Assembly (NCBI GenBank): GCA_001468855.1
Contig: LDIV01000001.1
Coordinates: 476,497 to 498,087, forward strand
Direction of reading: 5' to 3'
DNA length: 21,591 nt
DNA from: a candidate division TM6 bacterium UASB124
GTDB taxonomy: Bacteria; Dependentiae; Babeliae; Babeliales; RVW-14
The notes below the pieces were generated by a model. That model worked only from the letters and a program-made list of their open reading frames with translations. It did no database searches and was not told the origin of the DNA. Positions 6,949 to 14,925 of this stretch are shown here, one piece after another. The stretch's first letter is position 1. Each line of letters starts with the position of its first letter. Made by a program: the position numbers and the translations under genes.

Positions 6949-8139
6949 ATGAAGGATTCAATTAAACTCAATCATGTCGTCTATATAATTACCAAGTTGG
7001 AGCTTGGCGGTGCTCAGAAAGTCTGTCTTGATTTGATGCAAGGACTAAAAACAAAACAAATACGGTCTACACTCATCACCGGTGCTTATGGGCCTCTTGT
7101 TGATGAAGCACAACAATTTGATTCTGTTATTTTTTTACGTAGTCTCAAACGCGAAGTCCGTTTGCGAAATTTTTTTTTAGAGATTTATAATTTTTTTAAA
7201 CTTATTCGAATCTTGCGCAAACTTAAAAAACAACACGGTTCTCTCATTGTTCATACCCACAGTACTAAAGCAGGTCTGATTGGTCGCTGGGCCGCTTTTT
7301 TCTCAGGTATAAAAAACCGTGTTCATACGATACACGGTTACGGCTTTCATGATCATCAATGTTTTTTAACCTGGACCATAATTTACTTTCTTGAATTGGT
7401 CACAAGCTTTATCACAACTCATTATGTTTGTGTTTCTGAAAAGGACCGTGCAACAGGTTGCCGCCTTTTTCCTAACTTTGCAGATAAAAGTTCAATCATA
7501 CGCGCATCAGTTGAACAAAAAAACTTTTCTTTATACATGCCAAGCACCACTACTACATGGACTCCGCGACAACAAACACAACCTATCATCGGTACTATCT
7601 CATGTTTCAAACCGCAAAAAAATTTATTCGATCTATTTCAAGCTTTTAAACTAACCTTCACTACTTTACAACAAGATGGGTTTCCAACACCGCTTCTACA
7701 TATCATTGGAGATGGTGAGCAGCGACCCATAATTGAAGCATGGATACGTCAAGAAAATTTGTCACATGCAATAATTCTTCTGGGCTGGCAAATGGATGTT
7801 GTCAAGTGGATGAAAACCTGGCGCCTCTTTGCTATGAGCTCACTCTGGGAAGGGCTCCCTCGCGCAGTCATCGAAGCACGTTTATGCAAACTACCCGTTG
7901 TTTCATACGCCATAGGAGGAATACCAGAGGTCATTTTTCATGAGAAAAATGGATTACTTGTCTGGCCGCGTCACTGGCGTGAACTCGCATATCATATGAT
8001 TGAATTATTAAAAAACCATGATCACCACTATCGACTTACATCTTTTGATGATCATCTTAATGACTTTGATAATGCTGTCATGATAAAAAAACATCTTAAT
8101 CTTTATGAAAAAATAACGGCAAAATCGCGTCAACACTAA
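6949..8139 (+). CDS. GT4-family (group 1) glycosyltransferase
   Basis: Encodes 396 aa with a GT-B fold layout. The N-terminal acceptor domain has the typical LELGGAQKVCLDL motif after the first strand and HTHSTKAGLIGR. The C-terminal donor domain starts near IGTISCFKPQKNLFDLFQAF, contains IIGDGEQR, and ends with the EX7E signature in WEGLPRAVIEA (E301, E309) followed by VVSYAIGGIPEVI. Such enzymes transfer a nucleotide-sugar-derived residue onto lipid carriers or surface polysaccharide at the inner face of the membrane; donor and acceptor cannot be read from sequence. AAAGGAG lies just before the ATG. It follows atpE by 45 bases without a terminator, so it is probably co-transcribed, although the functions are not linked. 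Confidence 0.9.
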   Translation: MKDSIKLNHVVYIITKLELGGAQKVCLDLMQGLKTKQIRSTLITGAYGPLVDEAQQFDSVIFLRSLKREVRLRNFFLEIYNFFKLIRILRKLKKQHGSLIVHTHSTKAGLIGRWAAFFSGIKNRVHTIHGYGFHDHQCFLTWTIIYFLELVTSFITTHYVCVSEKDRATGCRLFPNFADKSSIIRASVEQKNFSLYMPSTTTTWTPRQQTQPIIGTISCFKPQKNLFDLFQAFKLTFTTLQQDGFPTPLLHIIGDGEQRPIIEAWIRQENLSHAIILLGWQMDVVKWMKTWRLFAMSSLWEGLPRAVIEARLCKLPVVSYAIGGIPEVIFHEKNGLLVWPRHWRELAYHMIELLKNHDHHYRLTSFDDHLNDFDNAVMIKKHLNLYEKITAKSRQH

Positions 8140-8173
8140 TTAACTTTCAGAAAACTTCACCCAAATACAAGAC

Positions 8174-8200
8174 TTGAGTATACTTACCCAAGTATGTCAA
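8174..8200. promoter_or_regulatory. inverted repeat before acylphosphatase gene
   Basis: ATACTT (8180-8185) and AAGTAT (8190-8195) flank ACCC, with outer arms TTGA (8174-8177) and TCAA (8197-8200). It lies between the glycosyltransferase stop and the acylphosphatase start. There is no T-run on the plus strand, so a terminator is unlikely; an operator or chance are the alternatives. Confidence 0.3.
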
Positions 8201-8282
8201 AAAAAGGAGCATCATTGGGCTCTCATCATTGATGTGGTCTTGATGCACAAGATACATTGATCTACTAGGAAGGAAGTGGCGC

Positions 8283-8564
8283 ATGAGAAGATGTTTAAAG
8301 ATACGCGTGATGGGAAAAGTTCAAGGCGTTGCCTATAGAGCATTTACTCAAAAGAACGCACAAACAATGGGCCTTGAAGGCACCGTGCAAAATGAAGATG
8401 GCGGAAATATCACTATTTATGTCTGCGGCTCATCAGATAATCTTGATAAGTTTATTGATGCCCTCTACCAAGGAACCCCCTCTGCTCAAGTTAACGAAAT
8501 CATTACAGAACCATTGGCTAATGAAAAGAACTTTCGTGGTGTTTTCAGAGTCATTGGGGATTAA
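8283..8564 (+). CDS. acyP: acylphosphatase
   Basis: Encodes 93 aa, the normal length of the family. It hydrolyses carboxyl-phosphate bonds of acyl phosphates such as acetyl phosphate or carbamoyl phosphate in the cytosol. The signature GKVQGVAYRAFT carries the phosphate-binding arginine R19, and GLEGTVQNEDG carries the catalytic asparagine N37. The start ATG 8283 has AGGAAGG about 10 bases upstream. It appears as a stand-alone gene; the next plus-strand gene begins after the oppositely oriented tRNA. Confidence 0.95.
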   Translation: MRRCLKIRVMGKVQGVAYRAFTQKNAQTMGLEGTVQNEDGGNITIYVCGSSDNLDKFIDALYQGTPSAQVNEIITEPLANEKNFRGVFRVIGD

Positions 8565-8597
8565 TTAAGCATAATTACTAAGATGTAAATTAACGAC

Positions 8598-8625
8598 CTT
8601 TCGCTGTTTATTCAGCTACGGCGGA
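8598..8625. repeat. copy of a dispersed intergenic repeat core
   Basis: Reads CTTTCGCTGTT, six bases, then AGCTACGGCGGA-like sequence. A second copy lies on the minus strand at 3757-3785 (CTTTCGTTGTT...AGCTACGACGGA). GCTG...CAGC inside this copy can form a short hairpin. It sits in the 140-base gap between the acylphosphatase gene and the tRNA, downstream of both. No other feature was seen in that gap. Confidence 0.4.
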
Positions 8626-8704
8626 TAACTTTTATTTTTTAGTCTGAGTTACCTAAAATTATATTAAAGATGCTTGTCAGCCGATCATTTCATTTAGAAA
8701 TAAC

Positions 8705-8779
8705 TGGCGGCCCTAATGGGAATCGAACCCATGTTTCTGCCTTGAGAGAGCAGCGTCCTAACCGTTAGACGATAGGGCC
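8705..8779 (-). tRNA. tRNA-Glu, anticodon CUC
   Basis: The minus strand folds into a 75-base cloverleaf. Acceptor stem GGCCCTA/TAGGGCC, D arm GTCT...GGAC, anticodon stem CTGCT/GGCAG with loop CTCTCAA, T arm ATGGG-TTCGATT-CCCAT, discriminator G73 and an encoded CCA. The anticodon CTC reads GAG (Glu). The TC-GTCTA start of the D arm is typical of bacterial tRNA-Glu. The last anticodon-stem pair is a T-G wobble; no other mismatch is seen. Confidence 0.96.
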
Positions 8780-8789
8780 TTTTGCTATA

Positions 8790-8808
8790 TTTGATAAAAT
8801 CTATCAAA
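8790..8808. promoter_or_regulatory. inverted repeat in the region between tRNA-Glu and the Omp85 gene
   Basis: TTTGATA (8790-8796) and TATCAAA (8802-8808) are perfect 7-base arms around AAATC. The element lies 11 bases upstream of the tRNA gene on its promoter side, and upstream of the divergent Omp85-family gene. On the minus strand it overlaps a weak tRNA promoter (TTGTGT, 17 bases, TATCAA). It may be an operator; no regulator gene is nearby. Confidence 0.35.
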
Positions 8809-8880
8809 ATAATACACAAATACCCTGTATGCGTAAAGCCTTTATTCCTTACCTTATTGTCAGTTTTTATAGGAACTTTC

Positions 8881-11811
8881 GTGAAACACAGATTGTTGCA
8901 AACAATAGCCCTAGAGCTATTGTTGACGGTTGCCACTATTACATTTTGTCATCCTGCCAATCCAGGATATGGTGGAACATTTGCTGCAGCCATAGCACAA
9001 GTAAGTGATGCTGCTCTATCCTCCCTTTATATCAATAAAATAACATATTCATGTGATACACCATTAGGTGAAGATGAGTTTTTCTATCTTACTAAACTCA
9101 AATATCCTGGTTTTATAACAAAAAATGACGTTGACAAGGCTTATAAATTTCTCTTATTAAAACAGCGCTTTAGCTCGATTTCCATTGATCTAATAGACGG
9201 TGGAACTACTAAAGGTAAATGTCTACACTTTACATTGATTTCAAATTGGATTTTTAAAAAATTAGAGTTTGAGGGTGTTTTGTTTGGCAAACCGCAATAT
9301 TTCAACCTCTATTTACAACAACCAGGTGAAGTTTTTGATGCACATTTACACGAAGACTCCTTAGCTGCCATCCAACGACATCTTCACGAACAAGGATACT
9401 TTGGTTGTCAAATAACTGATGAGATTATTTATTCCCAAAAACAAAAAACCATAACGGCTCAAATCAAGGTTAAAAAAAAGCGAGTATACTCCATTAAACG
9501 AGCGTCGGTTGATTTTGCTGATTTAGAACAACAGTATTCACTTATGCCAAATAATAATGAGATAAATATTCTTGCTGCTGATATTAAAACGAAATTCCAC
9601 TCACTTGCCCACACAACCTATTCTCAGAAACAAATTCTTAAAATAATAAAAAAAATTAAGCTCATTCTAAAAAAAGCAGGTTTTTTTAACCCCCATCTCA
9701 AACTTACTCGTCGCATTATGGCAAAACACCCACTCGTTGATCTGATATTGCATGTTCAGTATGGTAAAAGAAAATTTATAACACTTGAAGGCAATACGGT
9801 TTTTTCTGATGATCACATACGAGAAGAATTTCTTGATAAAGACGTCCCCGATTGGCTTTTTTATCCGGACATTATTACACAACAGCTACTTCACGAATAC
9901 TACAAAAAGGGTTATTGGCACGCACGCATTAAACCACGCGAGACACAACCGTCAAAATATCATTTTGCCATTAAAGAAGGCATCCCGGCACTTATTGAAC
10001 TTGTTGAGGTGATTGACTCGATCACCCATCTACCAGAAACAACAACAACAATGATAAATGATCTACTTAAAGATAAACATTGTGACCAAAATATTTTAGA
10101 TGATGCACTTGAACGGTTAAAAAATTCATACGTTGTTAATGGTTTCTGGGACTTTTCAATCATTGATAAACAATTCATAAAAAATAAAGTAACTGGTCGT
10201 TATGTGGTAAAAATCTCAATCAACAAAGGTACGCAACGCTTATGGGGTGGTTTTTCAATCGAAGGATTTAATAATTTAGAACAAAGTGAATTTTTTAAAA
10301 AATATCATGCTATAAATACACATGCTCACGTCCCATTTAATCTCTATTGGATACAAGAACAACGACTTTTTTTGTTACATTACTTTCAAAAACTCGGACA
10401 CTGGTATGCCGATGTAATCCCAGAACTTATTATTCTTCCTGATACAAAAAAAATCATTGCTTATAAAGCAGCACCGCTCAAAGTCTTTGCTCGCTGGAAA
10501 ATTAAGCAAGGACCTTGTGTAAAACTTGGTAAAACAATTTTACGAGGAGCTACAACGGTTGCTTTTGACCGTATCAAAAAACAATTGGCATTCAAAGAAG
10601 GTGATGATTGGAACCGCGAAAAACTTGAACGATCACGTAAAAAATTAAAACAATTAGATGTATTTAAAACTATTCAAGTGCAGCCGCACCAACTCTCTCG
10701 TACAAAAAGCAAAAAACCGGTCATCATCACACTCGTCGATGACGACCCGGTAGAATTGCGTGCACGCGCAGGATATTTTATCAACAGTAAAAACATACTC
10801 TTCAAACAACAATCAACACCCAAAGTAGGCGCTTCTTTTATAATTAAAAACCCAACTAACAGAGCAGATCGCATTTCAGCCGTAGGTGACTGGACAAAAT
10901 TTGAACGAACCTTTGCCCTTGATTATCAACAACCATCACCTTTTGGTATTTCTGCTATGAGTATATTCAGAGGATATGCTAATAAATTTATCAACCCAGT
11001 TCAGGTTCGTAACAGCGGATCAGCTTATCAAGCAACTCAATATGGCTTCTTGGCTGGGCTCCATGAAGAATATAAAAATGATTATCATTGGGCTATTAAC
11101 GCTGGTAATGAATGGATCAAAATCACACGGGCAGAAGGTAATATTAAGTTTGATAAAAATTTACTTAATACTTTTTTACCTTATTTCTTTGTTGAACCAC
11201 GGCTTGAAATTGATAAAACAGATAATCGTATTAATACCACTAAAGGTTGGCTGGGAGCCTTTTCTATAAAAGGAATGATCCCTGAAAATAATGGCGCTGT
11301 TACTGCAAAATGCGTCGGCGATGTATCAGCCTATTACCCATTACATGAGAAATTTATCCTAGCAGGACATCTACGATTCGGTCATATATTCAGAAGTAAA
11401 TTTGAAAAAATCCCACCCAATGAACGCTTTTATCTTGGTGGCCCTAACTCTGTTCGCGGATATGATCCTGACGCATTACCACCATATGGTGTATCTGAAA
11501 AAATAGTTAAAGGAAAACTATGCAAGCAATATACCATTCAAGGTGGGGCCTCAATGTTTAATGCAAATCTCGAATTCCGCTTTCCTATTTATAAATCATT
11601 TGGCGCTGTATTATTTCAAGACGTTGGTATTCTTAGCCAATCAGGATTTTTAGGATTCAAAGATCGCTGGTATCCTGGTACTGGTCTTGGATTCAGATAT
11701 AAGACACCAATCGGATCAATCCGCTTCGATATTGGTTGGAGATGGAAAAAACTCTTTAAAGAAGATCATAAATCCTATGCATGGTATTTAACCATTGGGG
11801 AAGCTTTTTAA
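8881..11811 (+). CDS. Omp85/BamA-family outer-membrane assembly protein with extended POTRA region
   Basis: Encodes 976 aa from GTG 8881, chosen because AGGAA lies about 5 bases upstream and the product then starts with a signal peptide (VKHRLLQTIALELLLTV..., cleavage near residue 25-40). No in-frame ATG is available nearby; a TTG start at 8782 would run into the tRNA promoter. About seven POTRA-like segments are visible (residues ~51-105, 123-179, 202-277, 295-352, 369-429, 453-515, 545-601), several ending in a [GY][YFW]-type strand such as EQGYFG, KKGYWHARI and KLGHWYADV. The C-terminal ~350 residues are the barrel: the lid motif GGPNSVRGY (VRGY 858-861), TPIGSIRFDIG, and a terminal Phe as in the beta-signal. 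It inserts beta-barrel proteins into the outer membrane. BamA usually has five POTRAs and TamA three; BamA is favoured but TamA-like or another Omp85 role is possible. Confidence 0.9.
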   Translation: MKHRLLQTIALELLLTVATITFCHPANPGYGGTFAAAIAQVSDAALSSLYINKITYSCDTPLGEDEFFYLTKLKYPGFITKNDVDKAYKFLLLKQRFSSISIDLIDGGTTKGKCLHFTLISNWIFKKLEFEGVLFGKPQYFNLYLQQPGEVFDAHLHEDSLAAIQRHLHEQGYFGCQITDEIIYSQKQKTITAQIKVKKKRVYSIKRASVDFADLEQQYSLMPNNNEINILAADIKTKFHSLAHTTYSQKQILKIIKKIKLILKKAGFFNPHLKLTRRIMAKHPLVDLILHVQYGKRKFITLEGNTVFSDDHIREEFLDKDVPDWLFYPDIITQQLLHEYYKKGYWHARIKPRETQPSKYHFAIKEGIPALIELVEVIDSITHLPETTTTMINDLLKDKHCDQNILDDALERLKNSYVVNGFWDFSIIDKQFIKNKVTGRYVVKISINKGTQRLWGGFSIEGFNNLEQSEFFKKYHAINTHAHVPFNLYWIQEQRLFLLHYFQKLGHWYADVIPELIILPDTKKIIAYKAAPLKVFARWKIKQGPCVKLGKTILRGATTVAFDRIKKQLAFKEGDDWNREKLERSRKKLKQLDVFKTIQVQPHQLSRTKSKKPVIITLVDDDPVELRARAGYFINSKNILFKQQSTPKVGASFIIKNPTNRADRISAVGDWTKFERTFALDYQQPSPFGISAMSIFRGYANKFINPVQVRNSGSAYQATQYGFLAGLHEEYKNDYHWAINAGNEWIKITRAEGNIKFDKNLLNTFLPYFFVEPRLEIDKTDNRINTTKGWLGAFSIKGMIPENNGAVTAKCVGDVSAYYPLHEKFILAGHLRFGHIFRSKFEKIPPNERFYLGGPNSVRGYDPDALPPYGVSEKIVKGKLCKQYTIQGGASMFNANLEFRFPIYKSFGAVLFQDVGILSQSGFLGFKDRWYPGTGLGFRYKTPIGSIRFDIGWRWKKLFKEDHKSYAWYLTIGEAF

Positions 11812-11831
11812 TTTGTCTATAAGGGAATATC

Positions 11832-13013
11832 ATGCGCATCAATAGGTCATTAATCATCATAACCATCATATGCACATTACTTGTAGGTGCATGCAAACAT
11901 AATGAACATCTACACTATTATAATTTTGTTACTAAAGATTTTATGGTTAATGATCTCGTCGCAAAAATCAACAATGATGAACATGTGATGATTGTTTTTA
12001 TTCACGGTACCATTCTGAAGTATCCATCATTGCGTTTATTTATGCATGCTTACAAAGACTTCAAAAAATACCCCCAAGAAAGTTTTTCTCAACGTTATAA
12101 CCGTAATTTACGTCTTAATACATGGTATAACACACAAACAATTAATGAGCTTGGTCTTATTCCAATCGATTTTGTCAATATAAGTCATCATACACAAGCA
12201 AGCAGAATACTTGCTCATGTATATCAGTCGATATACCAAGAAGTTATGCCTCTTGATGCTTCACATTTTCATTTTTATACCTTTGGATGGAATGGAAAAC
12301 TAGACCAAAGAAAAAGAGAAGACGCTGCTTTTAAACTATACGACCAGTTAATCGCCGAAATCAAACAACTTAAACAGAAAATTAAGCCTGCAAAGCTTGT
12401 CATTGAAATATTAGCACACAGCCATGGTGGAAACGTCGCACTTAATTTGGCTAAAGCAGAGGGGACACATAAAAAGCGATTAGCAATTGATCGATTGATG
12501 TTATTTGGTATCCCGGTACAAAGCGAAACAGCCAATTATATTGGCTCATCAGTTTTCAAAAAAGCTTATAACATTTACTCCCGTGGAGACACTATTCAAG
12601 TCCTTGATATTTTCTCTACTGACGATGATTGCTCTAAGCGACGATTCAAAGATTGGCCTAACCTTACCCAAATTGAAGTATCCGTCAACAAATTCAAACC
12701 ACTCCACACCGAATTATGGTTTGCAGGTACACGAGACAACTTTATTTATCGGGGAAGTTTCCCATTATGTCCACTACCCTTATTTGTTCTAAGTCCTCTC
12801 ATTACCAGCTTCATTGATCATTATCTTGATGGTATCAAGAACCTTAATTTGAAAGTGAATGTTGAGAAAAAATCAGACAACCTCTCATTTACTTTTCATG
12901 ATGCAGATATACATAGAAACAGAAAACATCATGTAATAGACGTTCCTACACATAACATTATGTACACGTACCATCATCCATCGTTCAGCAGAATCAATTC
13001 TTATGCTCTTTAA
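11832..13013 (+). CDS. lipoprotein alpha/beta-hydrolase, lipase-like
   Basis: Encodes 393 aa. A lipoprotein signal peptide ends in LLVGAC, with C21 as the predicted lipidated cysteine. Strand-plus-oxyanion motif IVFIHGT lies at 54-60. The nucleophile elbow is ILAHSHGGNVAL with S197; its first position is Ala where the usual GxSxG has Gly. Candidate acid and His residues lie further on (for example H in PLHTELW), but I cannot place them surely. The fold resembles lipases/PGAP1-like serine hydrolases; the substrate is unknown. Start ATG 11832 has AAGGGA 5-6 bases upstream and lies 20 bases after the Omp85 gene, suggesting one operon and an envelope-linked role. The last 20 bases overlap the 3' end of the convergent gene. 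Confidence 0.85.
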   Translation: MRINRSLIIITIICTLLVGACKHNEHLHYYNFVTKDFMVNDLVAKINNDEHVMIVFIHGTILKYPSLRLFMHAYKDFKKYPQESFSQRYNRNLRLNTWYNTQTINELGLIPIDFVNISHHTQASRILAHVYQSIYQEVMPLDASHFHFYTFGWNGKLDQRKREDAAFKLYDQLIAEIKQLKQKIKPAKLVIEILAHSHGGNVALNLAKAEGTHKKRLAIDRLMLFGIPVQSETANYIGSSVFKKAYNIYSRGDTIQVLDIFSTDDDCSKRRFKDWPNLTQIEVSVNKFKPLHTELWFAGTRDNFIYRGSFPLCPLPLFVLSPLITSFIDHYLDGIKNLNLKVNVEKKSDNLSFTFHDADIHRNRKHHVIDVPTHNIMYTYHHPSFSRINSYAL

Positions 13014-13623
13014 CAAAGGCTTCAAGAATTTCTGAGATAAGCCCCGCCAATGATTCAGTTGCATCATTTAACGCTTCTATATTGTCTTCGTATTCTTCCT
13101 GTTGCTGATAAAATTGTTTGCCTTGGCTTTCAATTCCTTTAAATGTTTCAAATAAATCAACCACCCGGTCATACACCATACTAAGCCATGTAAGAGAATT
13201 GCTCGCCTGTTTAAGTTTGAAAAAAGCATGGCATGCACGTAAAAAGTTACAACACTGTTGCATTTGCTGAGCACACTCACCAACAACTATGTATTGCTTT
13301 GATGACTCAAGGCGGTCACAAAAGTCATAGCCTTCACCTAATGTTTTAGTGAGTAACGCATATATTTTCTCTTTTACCTCCAAAGATCCCTGTATTATTT
13401 GTTTGTTATCAATCTCAGCTACCATTTTTTGATCTTTTTCCGTCATCGCATTTTTACCGAATAAAAAACCAATGCTTATTTTTTTATTATCACCAGAAGA
13501 ACTACTTGAGGAAGTACTGGAATAATTCGATTGGTGCTGTAAAAAAGGTTTGTCTGCAGCATTAATATTGATATTTATCATAAACATGCAAAAAATTGCC
13601 GGTATCAGCTTAAGACTTTTCAT
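12994..13623 (-). CDS. secreted protein of unknown function downstream of brnQ
   Basis: Encodes 209 aa with a Sec signal peptide (MKSLKLIPAIFCMFMININI..., cleavage likely after INA). The mature part has a Ser-rich stretch (SSTSSSSSSG), then a mostly helical region with several cysteines (GECAQQMQQCCNFLRAC) and an acidic helical C-terminus. I recognise no family. Two starts compete: ATG 13623, with weak GGAA close by and the MK-signal-peptide form seen in its neighbours, and ATG 13647, which overlaps the brnQ stop as TAATG and adds MFFKRLEP. I prefer 13623. It is almost certainly co-transcribed with brnQ. Its stop (TGA 12994-12996) lies inside the end of the lipoprotein gene, a 20-base tail-to-tail overlap. 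Confidence 0.8.
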   Translation of the reverse strand: MKSLKLIPAIFCMFMINININAADKPFLQHQSNYSSTSSSSSSGDNKKISIGFLFGKNAMTEKDQKMVAEIDNKQIIQGSLEVKEKIYALLTKTLGEGYDFCDRLESSKQYIVVGECAQQMQQCCNFLRACHAFFKLKQASNSLTWLSMVYDRVVDLFETFKGIESQGKQFYQQQEEYEDNIEALNDATESLAGLISEILEAFVKEHKN

Positions 13624-13646
13624 AGGTTCCAATCGCTTAAAAAACA

Positions 13647-14801
13647 TTATTTCAAAAAGTGCATGAAGAGAGTAACGCCAAACGTTGTAAAAACAACTGA
13701 TTTGATATACTTAAATCCCCATAAAGCATAAGCAACATTGGCTAATGATAATGCAATTAATGCTGGATAACAAATAACTGCAAATGGCTCGATAACTTGT
13801 GCAATACCTGTAAAACCAAGATTAGTCATACCAAACGTTAAGGTAACAGTAATAAGTAGTGCATGAATATATTTGAAGCGTCCCAAGAAAATCTCGTGTG
13901 TTAAATAGTCTGCAAAAACGGCTGTCAACGCTATGGCTGTTGTTAAACATGCTATTGCCATTGTTGTGTTAGCAAGTATACTAGCACGTTCACCAAGAAC
14001 AAGCGTTGCCAAAGCACTTAATAATTGGTCTTTACTAATATCGGCAACCTGTAAACTATATTTAGCAGCAAGCAGACAAAAACCGGTATATACAACACCA
14101 AGTAATAACCCTCCAACAATACCGGCTTTCAAACCAAGTGTCACAATTTGTTTAGATGTTAATGAACCATCTTTTTCATTCTGTGCTTTGATAGAAGCAA
14201 TAATTAAACCAGAAAAGAATATTGTTGCCAGTAAATCAAGTGTCCAATACCCCTCATGCAACCCCTTGGTAAAGCTTTCAAACGAAGTAAAAGCCGAGGG
14301 AGGGGGAGTTGTAACAGCAAAGAGACCAAGAATGACAATTGCCAGCAAAAGTAATAACTTAATCGGCCCCAAAAATTTTCCGAGGAGTTCAACTACATAA
14401 CGTTTTTTTATTGTCGCCAAAAATATGATGATTGCTATACCAAGACTAAAATAGAACAATGATAGCTCAGGAATGTGCCACTTAATAGCCGCATAAGCCA
14501 ATGTTACACATCGTGGAGTAGCGCCAAAGGGCCCGATAAGAAGCATACACACCATCGCAACCAATGAACCAGGTATGCTACCCATCATATTAAGAAATTT
14601 TTTATAATCACCATCAAAAAGAGCTGCTGAAATAAGCCCAAGAATAGGTACAAAAACACCGGTAATAACCAATCCCAAGACCGCAAAAAACACCTGCGAT
14701 CCAACATCGCGACCAAGGCCAAGGGGGAATACAACGTTACCTGCGCCAAAGAGCATGGCAAAAATTGCAAGACCTATTGAAAATATGCGCAGCTTCTGCA
14801 T
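13647..14801 (-). CDS. brnQ: branched-chain amino-acid carrier, LIVCS/BrnQ family
   Basis: Encodes 384 aa with about 11 hydrophobic helices. It imports Leu, Ile and Val by ion symport across the inner membrane. Family hallmarks are GAGNVVFPLGLG (residues 19-30, the unwound first helix), IGPFGATPRCVTLAYA, and GYWTLDLLATIFFSGLIIASI. It is somewhat shorter than typical BrnQ (about 430-440 aa) but has no obvious gap in the core motifs. Start ATG 14801 has AAAGGA about 7 bases upstream. A terminator-like hairpin and a Val/Leu/Ile-rich mini-ORF lie in the leader. The downstream secreted-protein gene is joined to it. Uptake of branched-chain amino acids fits a nutritionally dependent lifestyle. Confidence 0.93.
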   Translation of the reverse strand: MQKLRIFSIGLAIFAMLFGAGNVVFPLGLGRDVGSQVFFAVLGLVITGVFVPILGLISAALFDGDYKKFLNMMGSIPGSLVAMVCMLLIGPFGATPRCVTLAYAAIKWHIPELSLFYFSLGIAIIIFLATIKKRYVVELLGKFLGPIKLLLLLAIVILGLFAVTTPPPSAFTSFESFTKGLHEGYWTLDLLATIFFSGLIIASIKAQNEKDGSLTSKQIVTLGLKAGIVGGLLLGVVYTGFCLLAAKYSLQVADISKDQLLSALATLVLGERASILANTTMAIACLTTAIALTAVFADYLTHEIFLGRFKYIHALLITVTLTFGMTNLGFTGIAQVIEPFAVICYPALIALSLANVAYALWGFKYIKSVVFTTFGVTLFMHFLK

Positions 14802-14834
14802 TGTTTTATCCTTTATTACTATATTTTTTTATAT

Positions 14835-14866
14835 AAAAAAGCCCACCTGCATTACACACCGGTGGG
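14835..14866 (-). terminator. candidate attenuator (intrinsic terminator) in the brnQ leader
   Basis: On the minus strand CCCACC (14866-14861) pairs with GGTGGG (14847-14842) around a 13-base loop, followed by C and TTTTTT (14840-14835). It lies 33 bases upstream of the brnQ start codon and points towards brnQ, with no minus-strand gene ending just before it. That position suits conditional termination of the brnQ transcript. On the plus strand the hairpin is not followed by a T-run directly. Confidence 0.65.
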
Positions 14867-14925
14867 ATAATATTGTTTCAAACATGCTGTTAAACATAGC
14901 GTGGATATAATCAAAAATCAAGAAT

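Noticed and set aside
8782..8880. Longer Omp85 protein from TTG 8782
   Set aside because: The extension starts next to the tRNA gene in its promoter area and adds a second hydrophobic stretch before the signal peptide; GTG 8881 has AGGAA upstream.
13647..14801. Plus-strand frame of 155 codons at 13933-14400 inside brnQ
   Set aside because: It is antisense to a clear BrnQ sequence with correct motifs throughout; no start signal.
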